Shown here in pieces: positions 55,234 through 64,000 of a DNA stretch of 64,000 nucleotides. Origin of the DNA: Mycobacterium paraense. Lineage in GTDB: Bacteria; Actinomycetota; Actinomycetes; Mycobacteriales; Mycobacteriaceae. The stretch covers positions 84,051-148,050 of the forward strand of contig NZ_LQPM01000005.1 of the NCBI RefSeq assembly GCF_002101815.1. The letters are read 5' to 3'. How positions within the stretch are numbered: the first letter of the stretch is position 1; every line of letters begins with the position of its first letter. The notes beneath the pieces were generated by a model that saw only the letters and a program-made list of their open reading frames with translations, made no database searches and was not told the DNA's origin. The position numbers and the translations under genes are program-made.

Positions 55234-58074
55234 TCAGGCGCGTTCGTTCACCGGCGCAGCGACGCTGTCGCCGTTGCGCGCGGCGGCGGGGCCGTTCGGG
55301 GGCAGCTCGAAGGCCGGGTACGCCGAACCCACCGCGGCGGTCGCCGCGTTGCGTTGGGCCTCCATGCGGGCCAGCGCCGCGTCGGTGAACACCGACAGCC
55401 CGAGATCCGGGTTGTAGCCGTGGATTTCCTTGACGTCCAGCTGCGCGAGGAAGTAGACGATCTCCTTGGACACCACCTGGCCCGGGACCAGCACCGGGAA
55501 GCCGGGCGGGTAGGGCACCACGAACGTGGTGGACACCAGGGTCCGGCCTTCGGCCAGCCGCCGCCCGGCCATGCCGATCAGCACGTGCTCGCGGTCCGAC
55601 TCTTCGTATCCGGCGTAGAACGCCGAGCGCATGTCGCCGAACTTGCACGCGTCCACCGGGCGGAAGGCGACGTCGAATTCGCTGAAATCGGGGAGGTGCG
55701 GCAGGTCCTCGGTGATCTCCTCCACCCGGCGCTGCTGCAGGGCCCGGTCCTCCTTGCCGCCGATGCTCTCGCTGCGCTCGAAGTCCGTCGCGATCCGCCG
55801 TAGCACGTCGAGCAGGTAATGCACGCTCGACCAGGTGACCCCGATGGTGAAGATCAGCAGCACGCTGTTGATGGAGGTCTTGTTGATCTGGATGCCGAAG
55901 CGGTCCATCAGGATCTTCTCGCGGAAGTCGTAGCCGTTCATGCCGGTCTTGCCGACGAACAGGGTGACCCGCGTCGCGTCGAGCACGAACTGGTCGGAGC
56001 GCCACGCCTCGTTCCACTCGGCCAGCGCGCCCTGCCTGACCTGACGGTACGAGCTGACCGACGACGCCCGGAACTCGTCGGGCACCAGGTCGGACTCGTC
56101 GAGGATGCGGAACCACTTGCCGATCAGCCGGTCCTTGCGGACCCGGTGCCGGAACACCAGCGCCATGTTGTAGGTGTTGCGGACCAGCTCGAAGCCTTCG
56201 ATGTCGACCTGCCGGCGCGCCAGGTCCAGCGACGCCAGCAGCTGCTGGTTCGGCGACGTCGACGTGTGGGTCAAAAACGCCTCGGCGAACGCGTCGCGGG
56301 TGAGCGCCTTGAAGTCCTGGTCGCGGACGTGGACCATCGACGCCTGCCGGAACGCCGACAGCGACTTGTGCGTGGAGTGCGTGGCGTACACCCGCACCCG
56401 CGCCCGGGCGGGGTCGGGAAGCAGCCGCCGCTCGAGCCACTCGGAGCGGTCCACCCCCTCCATCTCCGCGGCCCAATCGCGGTACTCCGCAGCGTATTCC
56501 GGTGAGGCCAGCATCTGCTCGAGCCGTTCGGCGGACACCATCGCGGTGCGCTGCCGGGCCCACGGCACGGCGGTGGCGAACGCGTACCACGCCTCGTCCC
56601 ACAGGAAGCAGATGTCCGGCTTGATCGCCAGCACCTCCTCCATCACGCGGCGGGGGTTGTAGACGACGCCGTCGAAGGTGCAGTTGGTGAGCAGCAGCAT
56701 CCGCACGCGGTCCAGCTGGCCGGCGGCCTCGAGGTCGAGCAGCGCCTTCTTGATCGTGTGCAGCGACACGGCCCCGTAGATCGCGTACTCGGGCAGCGGA
56801 TAGGCGTCCAGGTACAGCGGATAGGCCCCGGCGAGCACCAGGCCGTAGTGGTGCGACTTGTGGCAGTTGCGGTCGATCAGCACGATGTCGCCCGGCCGCG
56901 TCAGGGCCTGCACGACGATCTTGTTGGCGGTCGAGGTGCCGTTGGTGACGAAGTAGGTGTGGTTGGAGTTCCACGTGACGGCCGCCTTGTCCATCGCCGT
57001 CTTGATGTTGCCGTGCGGGTCCAGCAGCGAGTCCAATCCCCCGGACGTGGTGGACGTCTCGGCCATGAAGATGTTGCGGCCGTAGAACTCGCCCATGTCC
57101 TGCAGGGTCTTCGAGTTGAAGATGCTGGCGCCGCGCGCGACGGGCAGCGCGTGGAACTGGCCGACCGGGGCCGCGGCGTAGGCGCACAGCGCGTCGAAAA
57201 ACGGTGTGCTGAAACGGTTTCGCAGGCCCGCCAGGACGGTGCTGTTCAGGTCGGTGACGTCGTTGAGCCGGTAGAACGTGCGGTCGTAGACGTCGGGTTC
57301 GTCCTCGGTCTCCGCGGCGATCGACTCGTCGGTGAGCAGGTAGAGGTCGATGTGCGGCCGCAGCTCCCTGATCCATTCGGCGCACTCGACCCAGTCCTGG
57401 GTGTCCCTGGCCACCACGTCGTCCCCGGCCGGGCCGAGCAACGTGTTCATCAACGGCACCCGGTCGCGGGACCGCAGCGGCAGGTCGTGGCGGATGATCG
57501 CGGCCTGGATCTCGCCGTTCAGCGCGACCGCGGTGATGGCGTCCTCGATGCTGCCCACCACCAGCAGCTCGTACTGCACGTCGTCGGACGGCCTGCGCAG
57601 CGCCCGCAGGCATTCGGCCAGGCTGTCCGGCGCCGTCGCCGGGGCGTCGTCGGCGAGCAGCACCGTGTAGAACTGCTGCTGCTTGGCCTGGGCGACCAGC
57701 TCCTGCTCGGCCAGCGGCGCGGAGGTGTCGAAAAGCCCTGCGCGGTCGCCGTATTCGCCGAGCAGCCGCACGGCCAGCGAAACCTCCTCGGCGAGCCGCA
57801 CCGTCGACAGCGAGTCGAGGTGGGAGCGGAACGTCGCCAGGTTCGCCGCACCGGGGTACAGCCAATACCGCTCGTAGGCGGCGAGCCGATTCATCAGCCG
57901 CTGCACCCGGCACACGTCGTGCGTCTTGTCCAGGCCGGCGAGGTCGACCTCGGCCAGGTGACGGCACGCGTCGTCGAGCAGGTTCCAGGTGTCCAGGCGC
58001 GTGTGCGACGGGTTGGCCACGGCGGCCAGCGCGGACACACGGAGCCGGCGCGGGCGGGCGCTGTCTCGATCCAT
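55234..58074 (-). CDS. Orn/Lys/Arg-type PLP decarboxylase, large (Rv2531c-like)
   Basis: A 946-residue protein, close in size to Mtb Rv2531c. The central PLP domain (about 310-720) has the cofactor Lys near 565 in YATHSTHKSLSAFRQ, FLWDEAWYAF with the pyridine-binding Asp, and TNGTSTANKIV. A long N-terminal wing (1-300) and a C-terminal domain (VSTTFVVPYPPGFPVLVPGQ) are as in inducible basic-amino-acid decarboxylases. The substrate is arginine, lysine or ornithine, undetermined. ATG 58074; a GTG six codons upstream is possible. Such enzymes consume protons and could serve acid resistance or polyamine synthesis. Confidence 0.9.
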   Translation of the reverse strand: MDRDSARPRRLRVSALAAVANPSHTRLDTWNLLDDACRHLAEVDLAGLDKTHDVCRVQRLMNRLAAYERYWLYPGAANLATFRSHLDSLSTVRLAEEVSLAVRLLGEYGDRAGLFDTSAPLAEQELVAQAKQQQFYTVLLADDAPATAPDSLAECLRALRRPSDDVQYELLVVGSIEDAITAVALNGEIQAAIIRHDLPLRSRDRVPLMNTLLGPAGDDVVARDTQDWVECAEWIRELRPHIDLYLLTDESIAAETEDEPDVYDRTFYRLNDVTDLNSTVLAGLRNRFSTPFFDALCAYAAAPVGQFHALPVARGASIFNSKTLQDMGEFYGRNIFMAETSTTSGGLDSLLDPHGNIKTAMDKAAVTWNSNHTYFVTNGTSTANKIVVQALTRPGDIVLIDRNCHKSHHYGLVLAGAYPLYLDAYPLPEYAIYGAVSLHTIKKALLDLEAAGQLDRVRMLLLTNCTFDGVVYNPRRVMEEVLAIKPDICFLWDEAWYAFATAVPWARQRTAMVSAERLEQMLASPEYAAEYRDWAAEMEGVDRSEWLERRLLPDPARARVRVYATHSTHKSLSAFRQASMVHVRDQDFKALTRDAFAEAFLTHTSTSPNQQLLASLDLARRQVDIEGFELVRNTYNMALVFRHRVRKDRLIGKWFRILDESDLVPDEFRASSVSSYRQVRQGALAEWNEAWRSDQFVLDATRVTLFVGKTGMNGYDFREKILMDRFGIQINKTSINSVLLIFTIGVTWSSVHYLLDVLRRIATDFERSESIGGKEDRALQQRRVEEITEDLPHLPDFSEFDVAFRPVDACKFGDMRSAFYAGYEESDREHVLIGMAGRRLAEGRTLVSTTFVVPYPPGFPVLVPGQVVSKEIVYFLAQLDVKEIHGYNPDLGLSVFTDAALARMEAQRNAATAAVGSAYPAFELPPNGPAAARNGDSVAAPVNERA

Positions 58075-58111
58075 CTGGCCATTGTGGCCCACTTCGCCGC
58101 GTGCGCGACGA

Positions 58112-58213
58112 TTATCGGCGGTCCGATTTGCCGTACGCGACGGCCACGACCAGGCCCACCCCCGCCATCAACAGGAACAGCACGACCACGGGGTCGACCA
58201 GCTCGAAGATCAC
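58112..58213 (-). CDS. 33-residue single-pass membrane peptide, unannotated type
   Basis: GTG 58213 to TAA 58112 encodes 33 residues. IFELVDPVVVLFLLMAGVGL continues VVAVAY and ends GKSDRR: one strong membrane helix and a basic tail. The GTG overlaps the stop of the GreA-like gene (GTGA), the same coupling seen in this window's real operons. It fills the 135-base gap before the decarboxylase gene. No function is known; similar-sized membrane peptides often modulate a partner. Confidence 0.6.
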   Translation of the reverse strand: MIFELVDPVVVLFLLMAGVGLVVAVAYGKSDRR

Positions 58214-58671
58214 GCGACCGATTCGGAAACGTAGGGCTCCGCGCTGAGCAGCGTCACGACCGGGCTGGCGCCATCGGGAATCGAGTAGATGCGCCGCTCC
58301 CCCGGGCGCGCGCCGGCGATCGCGCGGCCCAGCGGTGACAGGGTCGAGTACGCCTTGATGTCGGCGCCTTTGGCGCCGTAGCGGCCCAGCAGAAAGGTTT
58401 CCGTGTCGCCGCTGTCCTCGTAGCGGATGGTGAGCACCATGCCCGGCTCGGCGGTGTTCTCCGGAGTGTCCGTGACGATCGCTCGGGCCAGCAGATCCTC
58501 GATCTCCCGGATGCGCGCCCGCCGCGCCGAGTAGCGCGCGATCCGGTGGACGTCGTGATCCATGAAGTCGTCCGGCACTTCGATGCTGCGGCCCGAGCGC
58601 AGCGCCGTCAGCTCGCTCATCAGCCGGCCGTACTCGTGTCGGTTCAGGTGGATTCCTTGTGTCTCAGTCAT
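58210..58671 (-). CDS. GreA/GreB-family transcription factor homologue
   Basis: A 153-residue protein. An N-terminal helical segment (LNRHEYGRLMSELTALRSG through ARRARIREIEDLLARA) forms the coiled coil; the C-terminal FKBP-like domain has VLTIRYEDSGDTETFLLGRY and STLSPLGRAIAGARPGE, the Gre signature. The tip of a true Gre coiled coil carries two acidic residues; here DDFMDHD is a candidate. The Mtb relative Rv3788 binds the polymerase channel and inhibits transcription. ATG 58671; the longer frame to 58728 lacks support. Confidence 0.85.
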   Translation of the reverse strand: MTETQGIHLNRHEYGRLMSELTALRSGRSIEVPDDFMDHDVHRIARYSARRARIREIEDLLARAIVTDTPENTAEPGMVLTIRYEDSGDTETFLLGRYGAKGADIKAYSTLSPLGRAIAGARPGERRIYSIPDGASPVVTLLSAEPYVSESVA

Positions 58672-58755
58672 TTTCAGTGATTCTCTTTCTCTAGGGAGTG
58701 TCGTCAGGGACGGGCCGCGGTTCGGCAACCGCCCCTGACGACTCGGAGGCCGCGG

Positions 58756-59358
58756 CTACTGCGCGGTGCTGCCGCTGACCATGCGGTCGAAGTCGCGCTG
58801 CCAGCCGGCGTGTCGGCTCCGGTCGAGCAGGAGGCGCGCGCCGCCGAACAGCGCCGCCGCGCCGATCACCACGCCGAACCAGAGCGCCGCCCCGGCGGCC
58901 ACCGCTTCGTCCACGGCGGTGAACATCGGCTTGCTGACCGGCGACCCTTGCTCGTCCACCCACACGTCAACGCGATCACCGGGTTTCACCGCCCGCTCGA
59001 CGGCCACCATGCCGGTGTGTTCGACGCCGGCGGCGTCCCAGCGCGCCGGCGCGGTGACTGTCGGGCTGGACAGATTCCGGCGGCCGTCGCTGTCGCCCGT
59101 GATCGTCGCGACGACCTGGTGGCGGGCCCGCGCCTGCTCGGCATAGACCCGGGCGCGGGATTCGTGGACCGCCGTCCCGACGGCGGCCGCGACCGGCAGC
59201 GCGAGGATCGACACCGCGAACGCCAGCACCAACAACAGCGCTTCCACCCTATCGATGGTGCGCACCAACGGGTTCCGGCCGAACAGCCGCGCGAGCGGGC
59301 GCGGCATGCGCGCCGGAACCGCGAAGGTTTCCAGCTCGTCGGGGCGCGGAGTGGTCAT
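58756..59358 (-). CDS. Two-helix membrane protein, Rv1733c family
   Basis: A 200-residue membrane protein. Residues about 40-66 (VEALLLVLAFAVSILALPVA) and 150-176 (AAGAALWFGVVIGAAALFGG) are membrane helices around a soluble extracytoplasmic middle (VDVWVDEQGSPV). RLFGRNPLVRTIDRVEALL and GTAVHESRARVYAEQA match Mtb Rv1733c, a DosR-regulon latency antigen. No DosR box is visible upstream, so dormancy control is not shown. ATG 59358 follows GAGGTGA. Confidence 0.85.
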   Translation of the reverse strand: MTTPRPDELETFAVPARMPRPLARLFGRNPLVRTIDRVEALLLVLAFAVSILALPVAAAVGTAVHESRARVYAEQARARHQVVATITGDSDGRRNLSSPTVTAPARWDAAGVEHTGMVAVERAVKPGDRVDVWVDEQGSPVSKPMFTAVDEAVAAGAALWFGVVIGAAALFGGARLLLDRSRHAGWQRDFDRMVSGSTAQ

Positions 59359-59487
59359 GGGATCGGGTCACCTCAAAAGCGGGCTTTTGGTTACAACTCC
59401 ATGGTGCGATGGATGGCGGCCGCGGGGTTTGCCCTGGCCGGACAACACCGTCGACCGCGCGTTGTCGCGTTCCGACAGTGCGGACCC

Positions 59488-61002
59488 TCAGGTGTCGGTG
59501 GCCGCCAGCTCGATCGTCATCGCCAGCCGCTTCTTGGGGTCGTCCAGCGACAGAGTGGTGATCTCGGCCATCTTGCGCAGCCGGTACCGCACGGTGTTCT
59601 CGTGCACCCCCAGCCGCTCGCCCGCGCGCACCGGGTCCCCTTGGGCCTCGAGCCAGGCCCGCAGCGTGGCGACGTAGTCGGTGGAGTTCGCCCGGTCGTG
59701 GCGGCGCAACTCGGCGACGGGCCCACGGTCGGGCAGCCGGCCGGCCCGCGCCGCGGTGCGCAGCCGCTGCAGCAGGATGTCGTCCCACGCCTCGTCGTAC
59801 GCCGGCGGCGCGCCGCCGCCCGAGGACAACGCGTGCAGCGCCAGGCACTCGTCGGCCTCGCGGCGCGCGGCGATGAGGTCGGTCGCCTCGGCCGGCCCGC
59901 TGATGCCCGCCGCGACGTCCACCGCGTCGGGCAGCGCCGCCGTCAGGTCTCCCACCCAGCGTCGCGCGGCCGCCGCCCCCTCCCCGGGCAGCAGCGTGTA
60001 AACGGTGTTTCCGGCCAGCGCGCTGCGACCGGGCCGCGACCAGCCGAACCCCGTGGTGGCGCGCTCGAATGCCAACAGCAGCGCGGCGTCGCGCTCGCCG
60101 CCGACGGACGCCTGCAGGGCGACGACCCGCAGCGGCCCGCGCGGCAGGCCCAGCCGGGTGGCGAGCGTCGCGGCGTCGATGGTGCCCTCCAACAACTGGA
60201 TCACCAGCTCGGATTCGATCTGGCGCTCCAGGTCCGCGCTGGCCCGGGAGCGGAGCAGATGCAGGGCCACCGTCTGGGCGCCGTCGGCCAGCGCGGCCCG
60301 CTCGGCGCCGTCCAGCGGGGCCGTGCACGCCACCCAGAGCGAACCCAGCAGCTCCTGGCCGGACCGCACCGCGACCACCATGCGCCCGGTCAGGCCGTGC
60401 TCGGGTTCCGGCGCGACGAACAACGGGTCGTCGGACGCCCCCAGGTGCGCGAACACGCCGCGCGCCTCGAACAGCGCGCGCAGGCGCTCGGGTGCCTGGC
60501 GGCCCAGGATGGTCTCCGCCCGCGCGGGGTCGGCGTGCTGCTGCAGCCGCGAGTACGCCAGCACCCGCAGCTGCCGGTCCTCGATGGTCACCGCGCCGCC
60601 GGTCGACTCGGCCAGGCTGTCGGCCAGCGCGAACATGTCGGTGGGGCCGCGACCGGATTCGGTCTCGCGGCCCTCCAGCACCAGCCCGTAGACGACCGCG
60701 GCGACCTCGCTCCACGACACCGACCCGTCGAGCACCAGCACCGCTGTCTGCCCGTCGGCCGCCGTCGGCTCCGCGCCGTCGCGCGTCAGCACCACCACCG
60801 CGTGGGCCGACGCGGCCCATCGGACCGCCTCCTGCGGCGAACCGGCCCCGATCGCCAGCAACACGTCGCCCACCAGCGGACGCTCGGCGGCCGGTTCGTG
60901 GATCACCACGCTGCGCAGCTCGGTCGACCTGGGCAGCGACGACCAGCGCAGCCGGACCCCGTAACCCCCCAGCACGTTCACCAAGCGGTCCAAAGTGATC
61001 AC
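59488..61002 (-). CDS. PucR/CdaR family transcriptional regulator
   Basis: A 504-residue regulator. The N-terminal purine-catabolism-type domain (ITLDRLVNVLGGYGVRLRWS) is followed by a GGDEF-like central domain and a C-terminal HTH_30: RLGVHENTVRYRLRKMAEI near the end. GTG 61002 is chosen because a ribosome site (GGGAGCGG) precedes it and it begins the conserved domain; the longer frame runs through the next gene. It is 14 bases downstream of the Rv2532c-like gene and absent from this position in Mtb. Its targets are unknown. Confidence 0.87.
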   Translation of the reverse strand: MITLDRLVNVLGGYGVRLRWSSLPRSTELRSVVIHEPAAERPLVGDVLLAIGAGSPQEAVRWAASAHAVVVLTRDGAEPTAADGQTAVLVLDGSVSWSEVAAVVYGLVLEGRETESGRGPTDMFALADSLAESTGGAVTIEDRQLRVLAYSRLQQHADPARAETILGRQAPERLRALFEARGVFAHLGASDDPLFVAPEPEHGLTGRMVVAVRSGQELLGSLWVACTAPLDGAERAALADGAQTVALHLLRSRASADLERQIESELVIQLLEGTIDAATLATRLGLPRGPLRVVALQASVGGERDAALLLAFERATTGFGWSRPGRSALAGNTVYTLLPGEGAAAARRWVGDLTAALPDAVDVAAGISGPAEATDLIAARREADECLALHALSSGGGAPPAYDEAWDDILLQRLRTAARAGRLPDRGPVAELRRHDRANSTDYVATLRAWLEAQGDPVRAGERLGVHENTVRYRLRKMAEITTLSLDDPKKRLAMTIELAATDT

Positions 61003-61016
61003 GAGCCGCTCCCGGG

Positions 61017-61403
61017 TCAGCCGTCCAGTTCGTCGTCGCTGTCCACGATGCGCCGGTTCGCCCGCCCGTCCATCCACCGCAGCACCGGAAGTTCCCGGCT
61101 GCGCGCCGGCAGCTCGGTGACGTCGCTGAGCGAGCGCACCACGGCCTGCGTCAGGCCCATGATGGCGGCCATCACCGGAAGCAGCGGCTGCAGCGGCCGG
61201 GCGGCCGAGCGGACCGTGCTGATGCGGCGGGCGACGAGCAGGCGTTCGATCGAGTGGTAGAGCCAGGCGCCCACGCCCAGCGCGTAGATCGCCAGCGCCG
61301 AGGCGACGACCGTCCACCCGTACGCGGCGCATACGACGGCACCCAACACCACCGTCGCGGCCAGGAAGGCGGCGACGGCGACGCGCAGCTCCAGCCGCGT
61401 CAT
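61017..61403 (-). CDS. Small two-helix membrane protein (Rv2532c-like)
   Basis: A 128-residue protein with two N-terminal membrane helices ([20 protein letters not shown] and [18 protein letters not shown]) and a soluble C-terminal part ([17 protein letters not shown]). Function unknown. ATG 61403 overlaps the nusB stop (ATGA), as in the Mtb efp-nusB-Rv2532c run. Confidence 0.82.
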   Translation of the reverse strand: MTRLELRVAVAAFLAATVVLGAVVCAAYGWTVVASALAIYALGVGAWLYHSIERLLVARRISTVRSAARPLQPLLPVMAAIMGLTQAVVRSLSDVTELPARSRELPVLRWMDGRANRRIVDSDDELDG

Positions 61404-61864
61404 GGTTCCTTCCGGACCGCCTTGGCCGCCGCCCGGATCTGCGGCGTCACCAGCATGACCTGGCCGAGCACCCCGTTGACGAAGCCCGGCGAGTCGTTGG
61501 TGGACAGCTCCTTGGCCAGCTGCACGGCCTCGTCGACGGCGACCGGCTCCGGGACGTCGTCGGCGTAGAGCAGCTCCCACACCGCGACCCGCAGGATCGC
61601 GCGATCCACCGCGGGCAGCCGGTCCAGCGTCCAGCCCTGCAGGTGCGTGCTGATCAGGTCGTCGATGTGGGCGGTGTGTTCGCTGACCCCGCGGGCCGCC
61701 GAAGCCGTGTACGGGAGCAGCGGCGCCACGTCCGGGTTCGCGTCGGCCAGCGCGGTGCGGACGTCGACGACCTCCGCCGGGCTCATCCCGCGGGCCTCGG
61801 CCTCGAACAGCAGATCGACGGCGCGCTTGCGCGCCTGGTGACGTCCCTTGGGAGGCCGGCTCAC
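61400..61864 (-). CDS. nusB: Transcription antitermination factor NusB
   Basis: RNA-binding factor for boxA antitermination in rRNA transcription. The 154 residues show [42 protein letters not shown] and [21 protein letters not shown], all hallmark NusB segments. GTG 61864 overlaps the efp stop (GTGA). Size fits Mtb Rv2533c. Confidence 0.96.
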   Translation of the reverse strand: MSRPPKGRHQARKRAVDLLFEAEARGMSPAEVVDVRTALADANPDVAPLLPYTASAARGVSEHTAHIDDLISTHLQGWTLDRLPAVDRAILRVAVWELLYADDVPEPVAVDEAVQLAKELSTNDSPGFVNGVLGQVMLVTPQIRAAAKAVRKEP

Positions 61865-62424
61865 GCGTTGACGCGGCCCAGGTAGCTGCCGTCGCGCGTG
61901 TCCACCTTCAGCTTGTCCCCGGTGTTGATGAACAGCGGGACCTGGATCTCGGCGCCGGTCTCGACGGTGGCGGGCTTGGTGCCTGCGCTGGACCGGTCGC
62001 CCTGCAGGCCGGGCTCGGTGTGGCTGACCTCCAGCTCGACGGACACCGGCAGCTCGATGTACAGCGGCGCCCCGTTGTGGAAGGCCACCTGCACGGGCAG
62101 GCCCTCCAGCAGGAACCGGGCGGCGTCGCCGACCAGGGACTCCGGCAGGTGGTGCTGCTCGTAGTCCTCGCTGTCCATGAACACGAAGTCCGAGCCGTCG
62201 CGGTACAGGTAGGTGGTGTCGCGCCGGTCCACGGTCGCGGTGTCCACCTTCACGCCGGCGTTGTAGGTCTTGTCGACCACCTTGCCCGACAGCACGTTCT
62301 TCAGCTTGGTGCGCACGAAGGCCGGGCCCTTGCCGGGTTTGACGTGCTGAAACTCGACGATCTGCCACAGCTGGCCGTCGATAACCAGGACAAGCCCATT
62401 TTTGAAGTCGGCAGTCGAAGCCAC
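61861..62424 (-). CDS. efp: Translation elongation factor P
   Basis: Relieves ribosome stalling at polyproline. 187 residues, the same as Mtb [33 protein letters not shown] contains the tip loop with Lys32-type position (PGKG); [18 protein letters not shown] C-terminus closes domain III. Domain II shows [17 protein letters not shown] 62424 lies behind AGGAG at good spacing. The Mtb gene pepQ, expected upstream, is replaced by a PE_PGRS gene on the other strand. Confidence 0.97.
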   Translation of the reverse strand: MASTADFKNGLVLVIDGQLWQIVEFQHVKPGKGPAFVRTKLKNVLSGKVVDKTYNAGVKVDTATVDRRDTTYLYRDGSDFVFMDSEDYEQHHLPESLVGDAARFLLEGLPVQVAFHNGAPLYIELPVSVELEVSHTEPGLQGDRSSAGTKPATVETGAEIQVPLFINTGDKLKVDTRDGSYLGRVNA

Positions 62425-62646
62425 GATCGGTGTATCTCCTAGAGATTGCGCAGTTATCAGCGAAATAGATAGTGGTCCGAGCAGAGCGGCCACCCGCAGC
62501 AGCTTACCCGCGACCGGGCCACCCAAGAATCAGGTAGGCGACTACTCAATGCTCCCACCAGGTCTCATGCCTACCTTGCAGTTATCCGGCGGGCACAGGA
62601 CCGGCCGGGCCAGTGACGACCCAGGCTTGCTCGGAGGTGGAACGAC

Positions 62647-64000
62647 ATGTCGTTTGTGATTGCGGCGCCGGAGGCGATGTCGGCGGCGGCAGCGAGTCTG
62701 GCGGACATCAAGTCCGCGCTCGGCGCCGCCCACGCGGCCGCGGCAACCCCTACGACGGCGGTGCTGGCCGCGGCCGAGGACGAGGTGTCGGCGGCCGTCG
62801 CGGCGGTGTTCTCCGCTCACGGCCAGGGCTATCACGCGCTCAGCGCTCGGATGGCCGGGCTTTATGACCAGTTCGTGCAGGCGTTGAGCGCCGGAGGGGG
62901 CGCCTATTCGATGACCGAGGCGGCCAACGCCTCGCCGTTGGACACGGTCTGGCAAGAAGTGCGCGGAGTGATCAACGCGCCCACCAACCTGTTGTTGGGG
63001 ACACCGCTGATCGGCAAGGGCGCCAGCGGGGCGCCGGGGACCGGGCAGAACGGCGGGCCGGGCGGTTTGTTGTGGGGCGACGGCGGCGACGGCGGGTCGG
63101 GGGCGCCCGGGCAGCCCGGCGGCCGAGGCGGCAACGCCTGGTTCTTCGGCAACGGCGGCCGCGGCGGGGCCGGCGGTACCGGCACGACGGGCACCCCCGG
63201 CGGCGTCGGCGGTCTTGCCGGTAACGGCGGGCCCGGCGGCAATGGCGGGCTGATATTCGGGAGTGGCGGTGTCGGCGGGACCGGCGGCGTGGGCGGCACA
63301 GGCGGGGCCGGCTTGTCCGTCACCGCCGGCGGTACCGGCACCAGCGGCGGGAATGGGGGCACCGGCGGCAACGGCGGGCCCGGCGGCCAAAACGAGGGCA
63401 TATCGGGCTTGTTCGGCGGCCATGCCGGTGCCCAGGGTGACGGCGGCACCGGGGGCGCCGGCGGCGCCGGCGGCGACAGCACCTACAACGGCAGCAGCAT
63501 CGTCGCCGGCCACGGCGGCGCCGGCGGCGACGGCGGACACGGGGGCGACGGCACCAACGGCGGCGGCGGAGGCGCCGGCGGCAGGGGCGGGAACGTCGAG
63601 CTCATCACCACCGGCCCCGCCGCCGCGGCCTCCGGCGGCGGAGGGGGCGGCGGCGGTCAGGGCGGCAACAGCACGGGCGGCGGCCCCGGCGGTACGGGCG
63701 GCACCGGCGGCACCGGCGGTCAGGCCGGAGCCTTCGCCGACACCAACGGGACCGGCCCGGGCGGCTTCGACGAGCTCTTCGGCGGCGGGGGCGGCACCGG
63801 CGGGGGCCCCGTCGGCGCCGTCGGGGGCCCCGGCGGAGGCGGAGGTGGGGGCGGCGCCGCGGTCGTCGGGAACCTCGTGGCCAGCGGTTCCACCGGCCGC
63901 ACCGGCGTCGGCACCGGCGGCGGCCTGGGCGGCGGCGGCGCCTCCGGCGTGGTCACCAGCACCGACGCCTTCGCCGGAGGCGGTGGCGGCGGGGGTGGGG
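62647..64000 (+). CDS. PE_PGRS family protein (3' end outside window)
   Basis: At least 451 residues, still open at the window end. The PE domain (1-96) begins [20 protein letters not shown], and YSMTE near residue 90 is a YxxxE secretion motif. The linker [12 protein letters not shown] leads into PGRS repeats rich in GGxGG, with an unusually glycine-dense last part ([11 protein letters not shown]). ATG 62647 follows GGAGGTGGAACGAC. It is divergent from efp with a 222-base gap that must hold both promoters. Confidence 0.92.
   Translation, partial: MSFVIAAPEAMSAAAASLADIKSALGAAHAAAATPTTAVLAAAEDEVSAAVAAVFSAHGQGYHALSARMAGLYDQFVQALSAGGGAYSMTEAANASPLDTVWQEVRGVINAPTNLLLGTPLIGKGASGAPGTGQNGGPGGLLWGDGGDGGSGAPGQPGGRGGNAWFFGNGGRGGAGGTGTTGTPGGVGGLAGNGGPGGNGGLIFGSGGVGGTGGVGGTGGAGLSVTAGGTGTSGGNGGTGGNGGPGGQNEGISGLFGGHAGAQGDGGTGGAGGAGGDSTYNGSSIVAGHGGAGGDGGHGGDGTNGGGGGAGGRGGNVELITTGPAAAASGGGGGGGGQGGNSTGGGPGGTGGTGGTGGQAGAFADTNGTGPGGFDELFGGGGGTGGGPVGAVGGPGGGGGGGGAAVVGNLVASGSTGRTGVGTGGGLGGGGASGVVTSTDAFAGGGGGGGG

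Overview
The window is high-GC DNA from a slow-growing Mycobacterium outside the M. tuberculosis complex. The genus is shown by two PE_PGRS genes, a PE gene with pentapeptide repeats, a mIHF gene, a helicase-dead priA and long stretches in M. tuberculosis (Mtb) gene order, usually with near-identical protein lengths. PE_PGRS genes suggest a slow grower. The altered gene order and extra catabolic clusters argue against Mtb itself. I name no species.

Region 1 (1-24.3 kb) follows the Mtb order Rv1408 to Rv1388: rpe (partial), rsmB, fmt, a methyltransferase with its MarR regulator, priA, a YhhN membrane protein, lipI, lipH, an AraC regulator, a CYP132-like P450, a Baeyer-Villiger-type monooxygenase, then metK, coaBC, rpoZ, gmk and mihF. 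A PE_PGRS gene sits where Rv1403c would be. A block of a Tat-exported cholesterol-oxidase-like enzyme, an AlkB alkane hydroxylase, a PNPOx-fold protein and a PE protein with NxGxGN repeats lies between the monooxygenase and metK.

Region 2 (24.3-36.1 kb) has a Mop-type HTH protein, a 94-bp palindrome, and the pyrimidine operon pyrR-pyrB-pyrC-(membrane protein)-carA-carB-pyrF on the minus strand. A PyrR-binding RNA hairpin traps the pyrR Shine-Dalgarno. Then come a methyltransferase and a 13E12/DUF222-HNH gene with a LexA box over its start codon.

Region 3 (36.1-44.1 kb) is accessory. After an Rv1987-like cellulose-binding protein lies a compact apparent phosphonate catabolism locus: PhnZ-like HD oxygenase, PhnY-like dioxygenase, PHO84-type MFS carrier, RpiR regulator, phosphonate-associated alcohol dehydrogenase, PhnX-like HAD hydrolase and a PhnF-like GntR regulator. 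It sits where Mtb carries the pks18 region.

Region 4 (44.1-55.2 kb) resumes with the Rv1367c homologue, then a second accessory operon: GntR, an AprB-like ferredoxin, an SsuA/SsuC/SsuB-type ABC importer and an AprA-like flavoprotein fused to HEAT repeats. I know of no characterised function for this combination. Region 5 (55.2-64 kb) jumps to the Mtb Rv2531c-Rv2534c block (large PLP decarboxylase, Rv2532c-like, nusB, efp) with GreA-like, Rv1733c-like and PucR genes inserted, and ends in an open PE_PGRS gene.

Many genes overlap by four bases (ATGA/GTGA), so translational coupling is common. At least ten genes have a TANNNT box six or seven bases before the start codon, the signature of leaderless mycobacterial mRNAs. 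I saw no rRNA, tRNA, CRISPR array or insertion sequence. Orthology statements rest on recalled Mtb gene order and protein features, not on a search.
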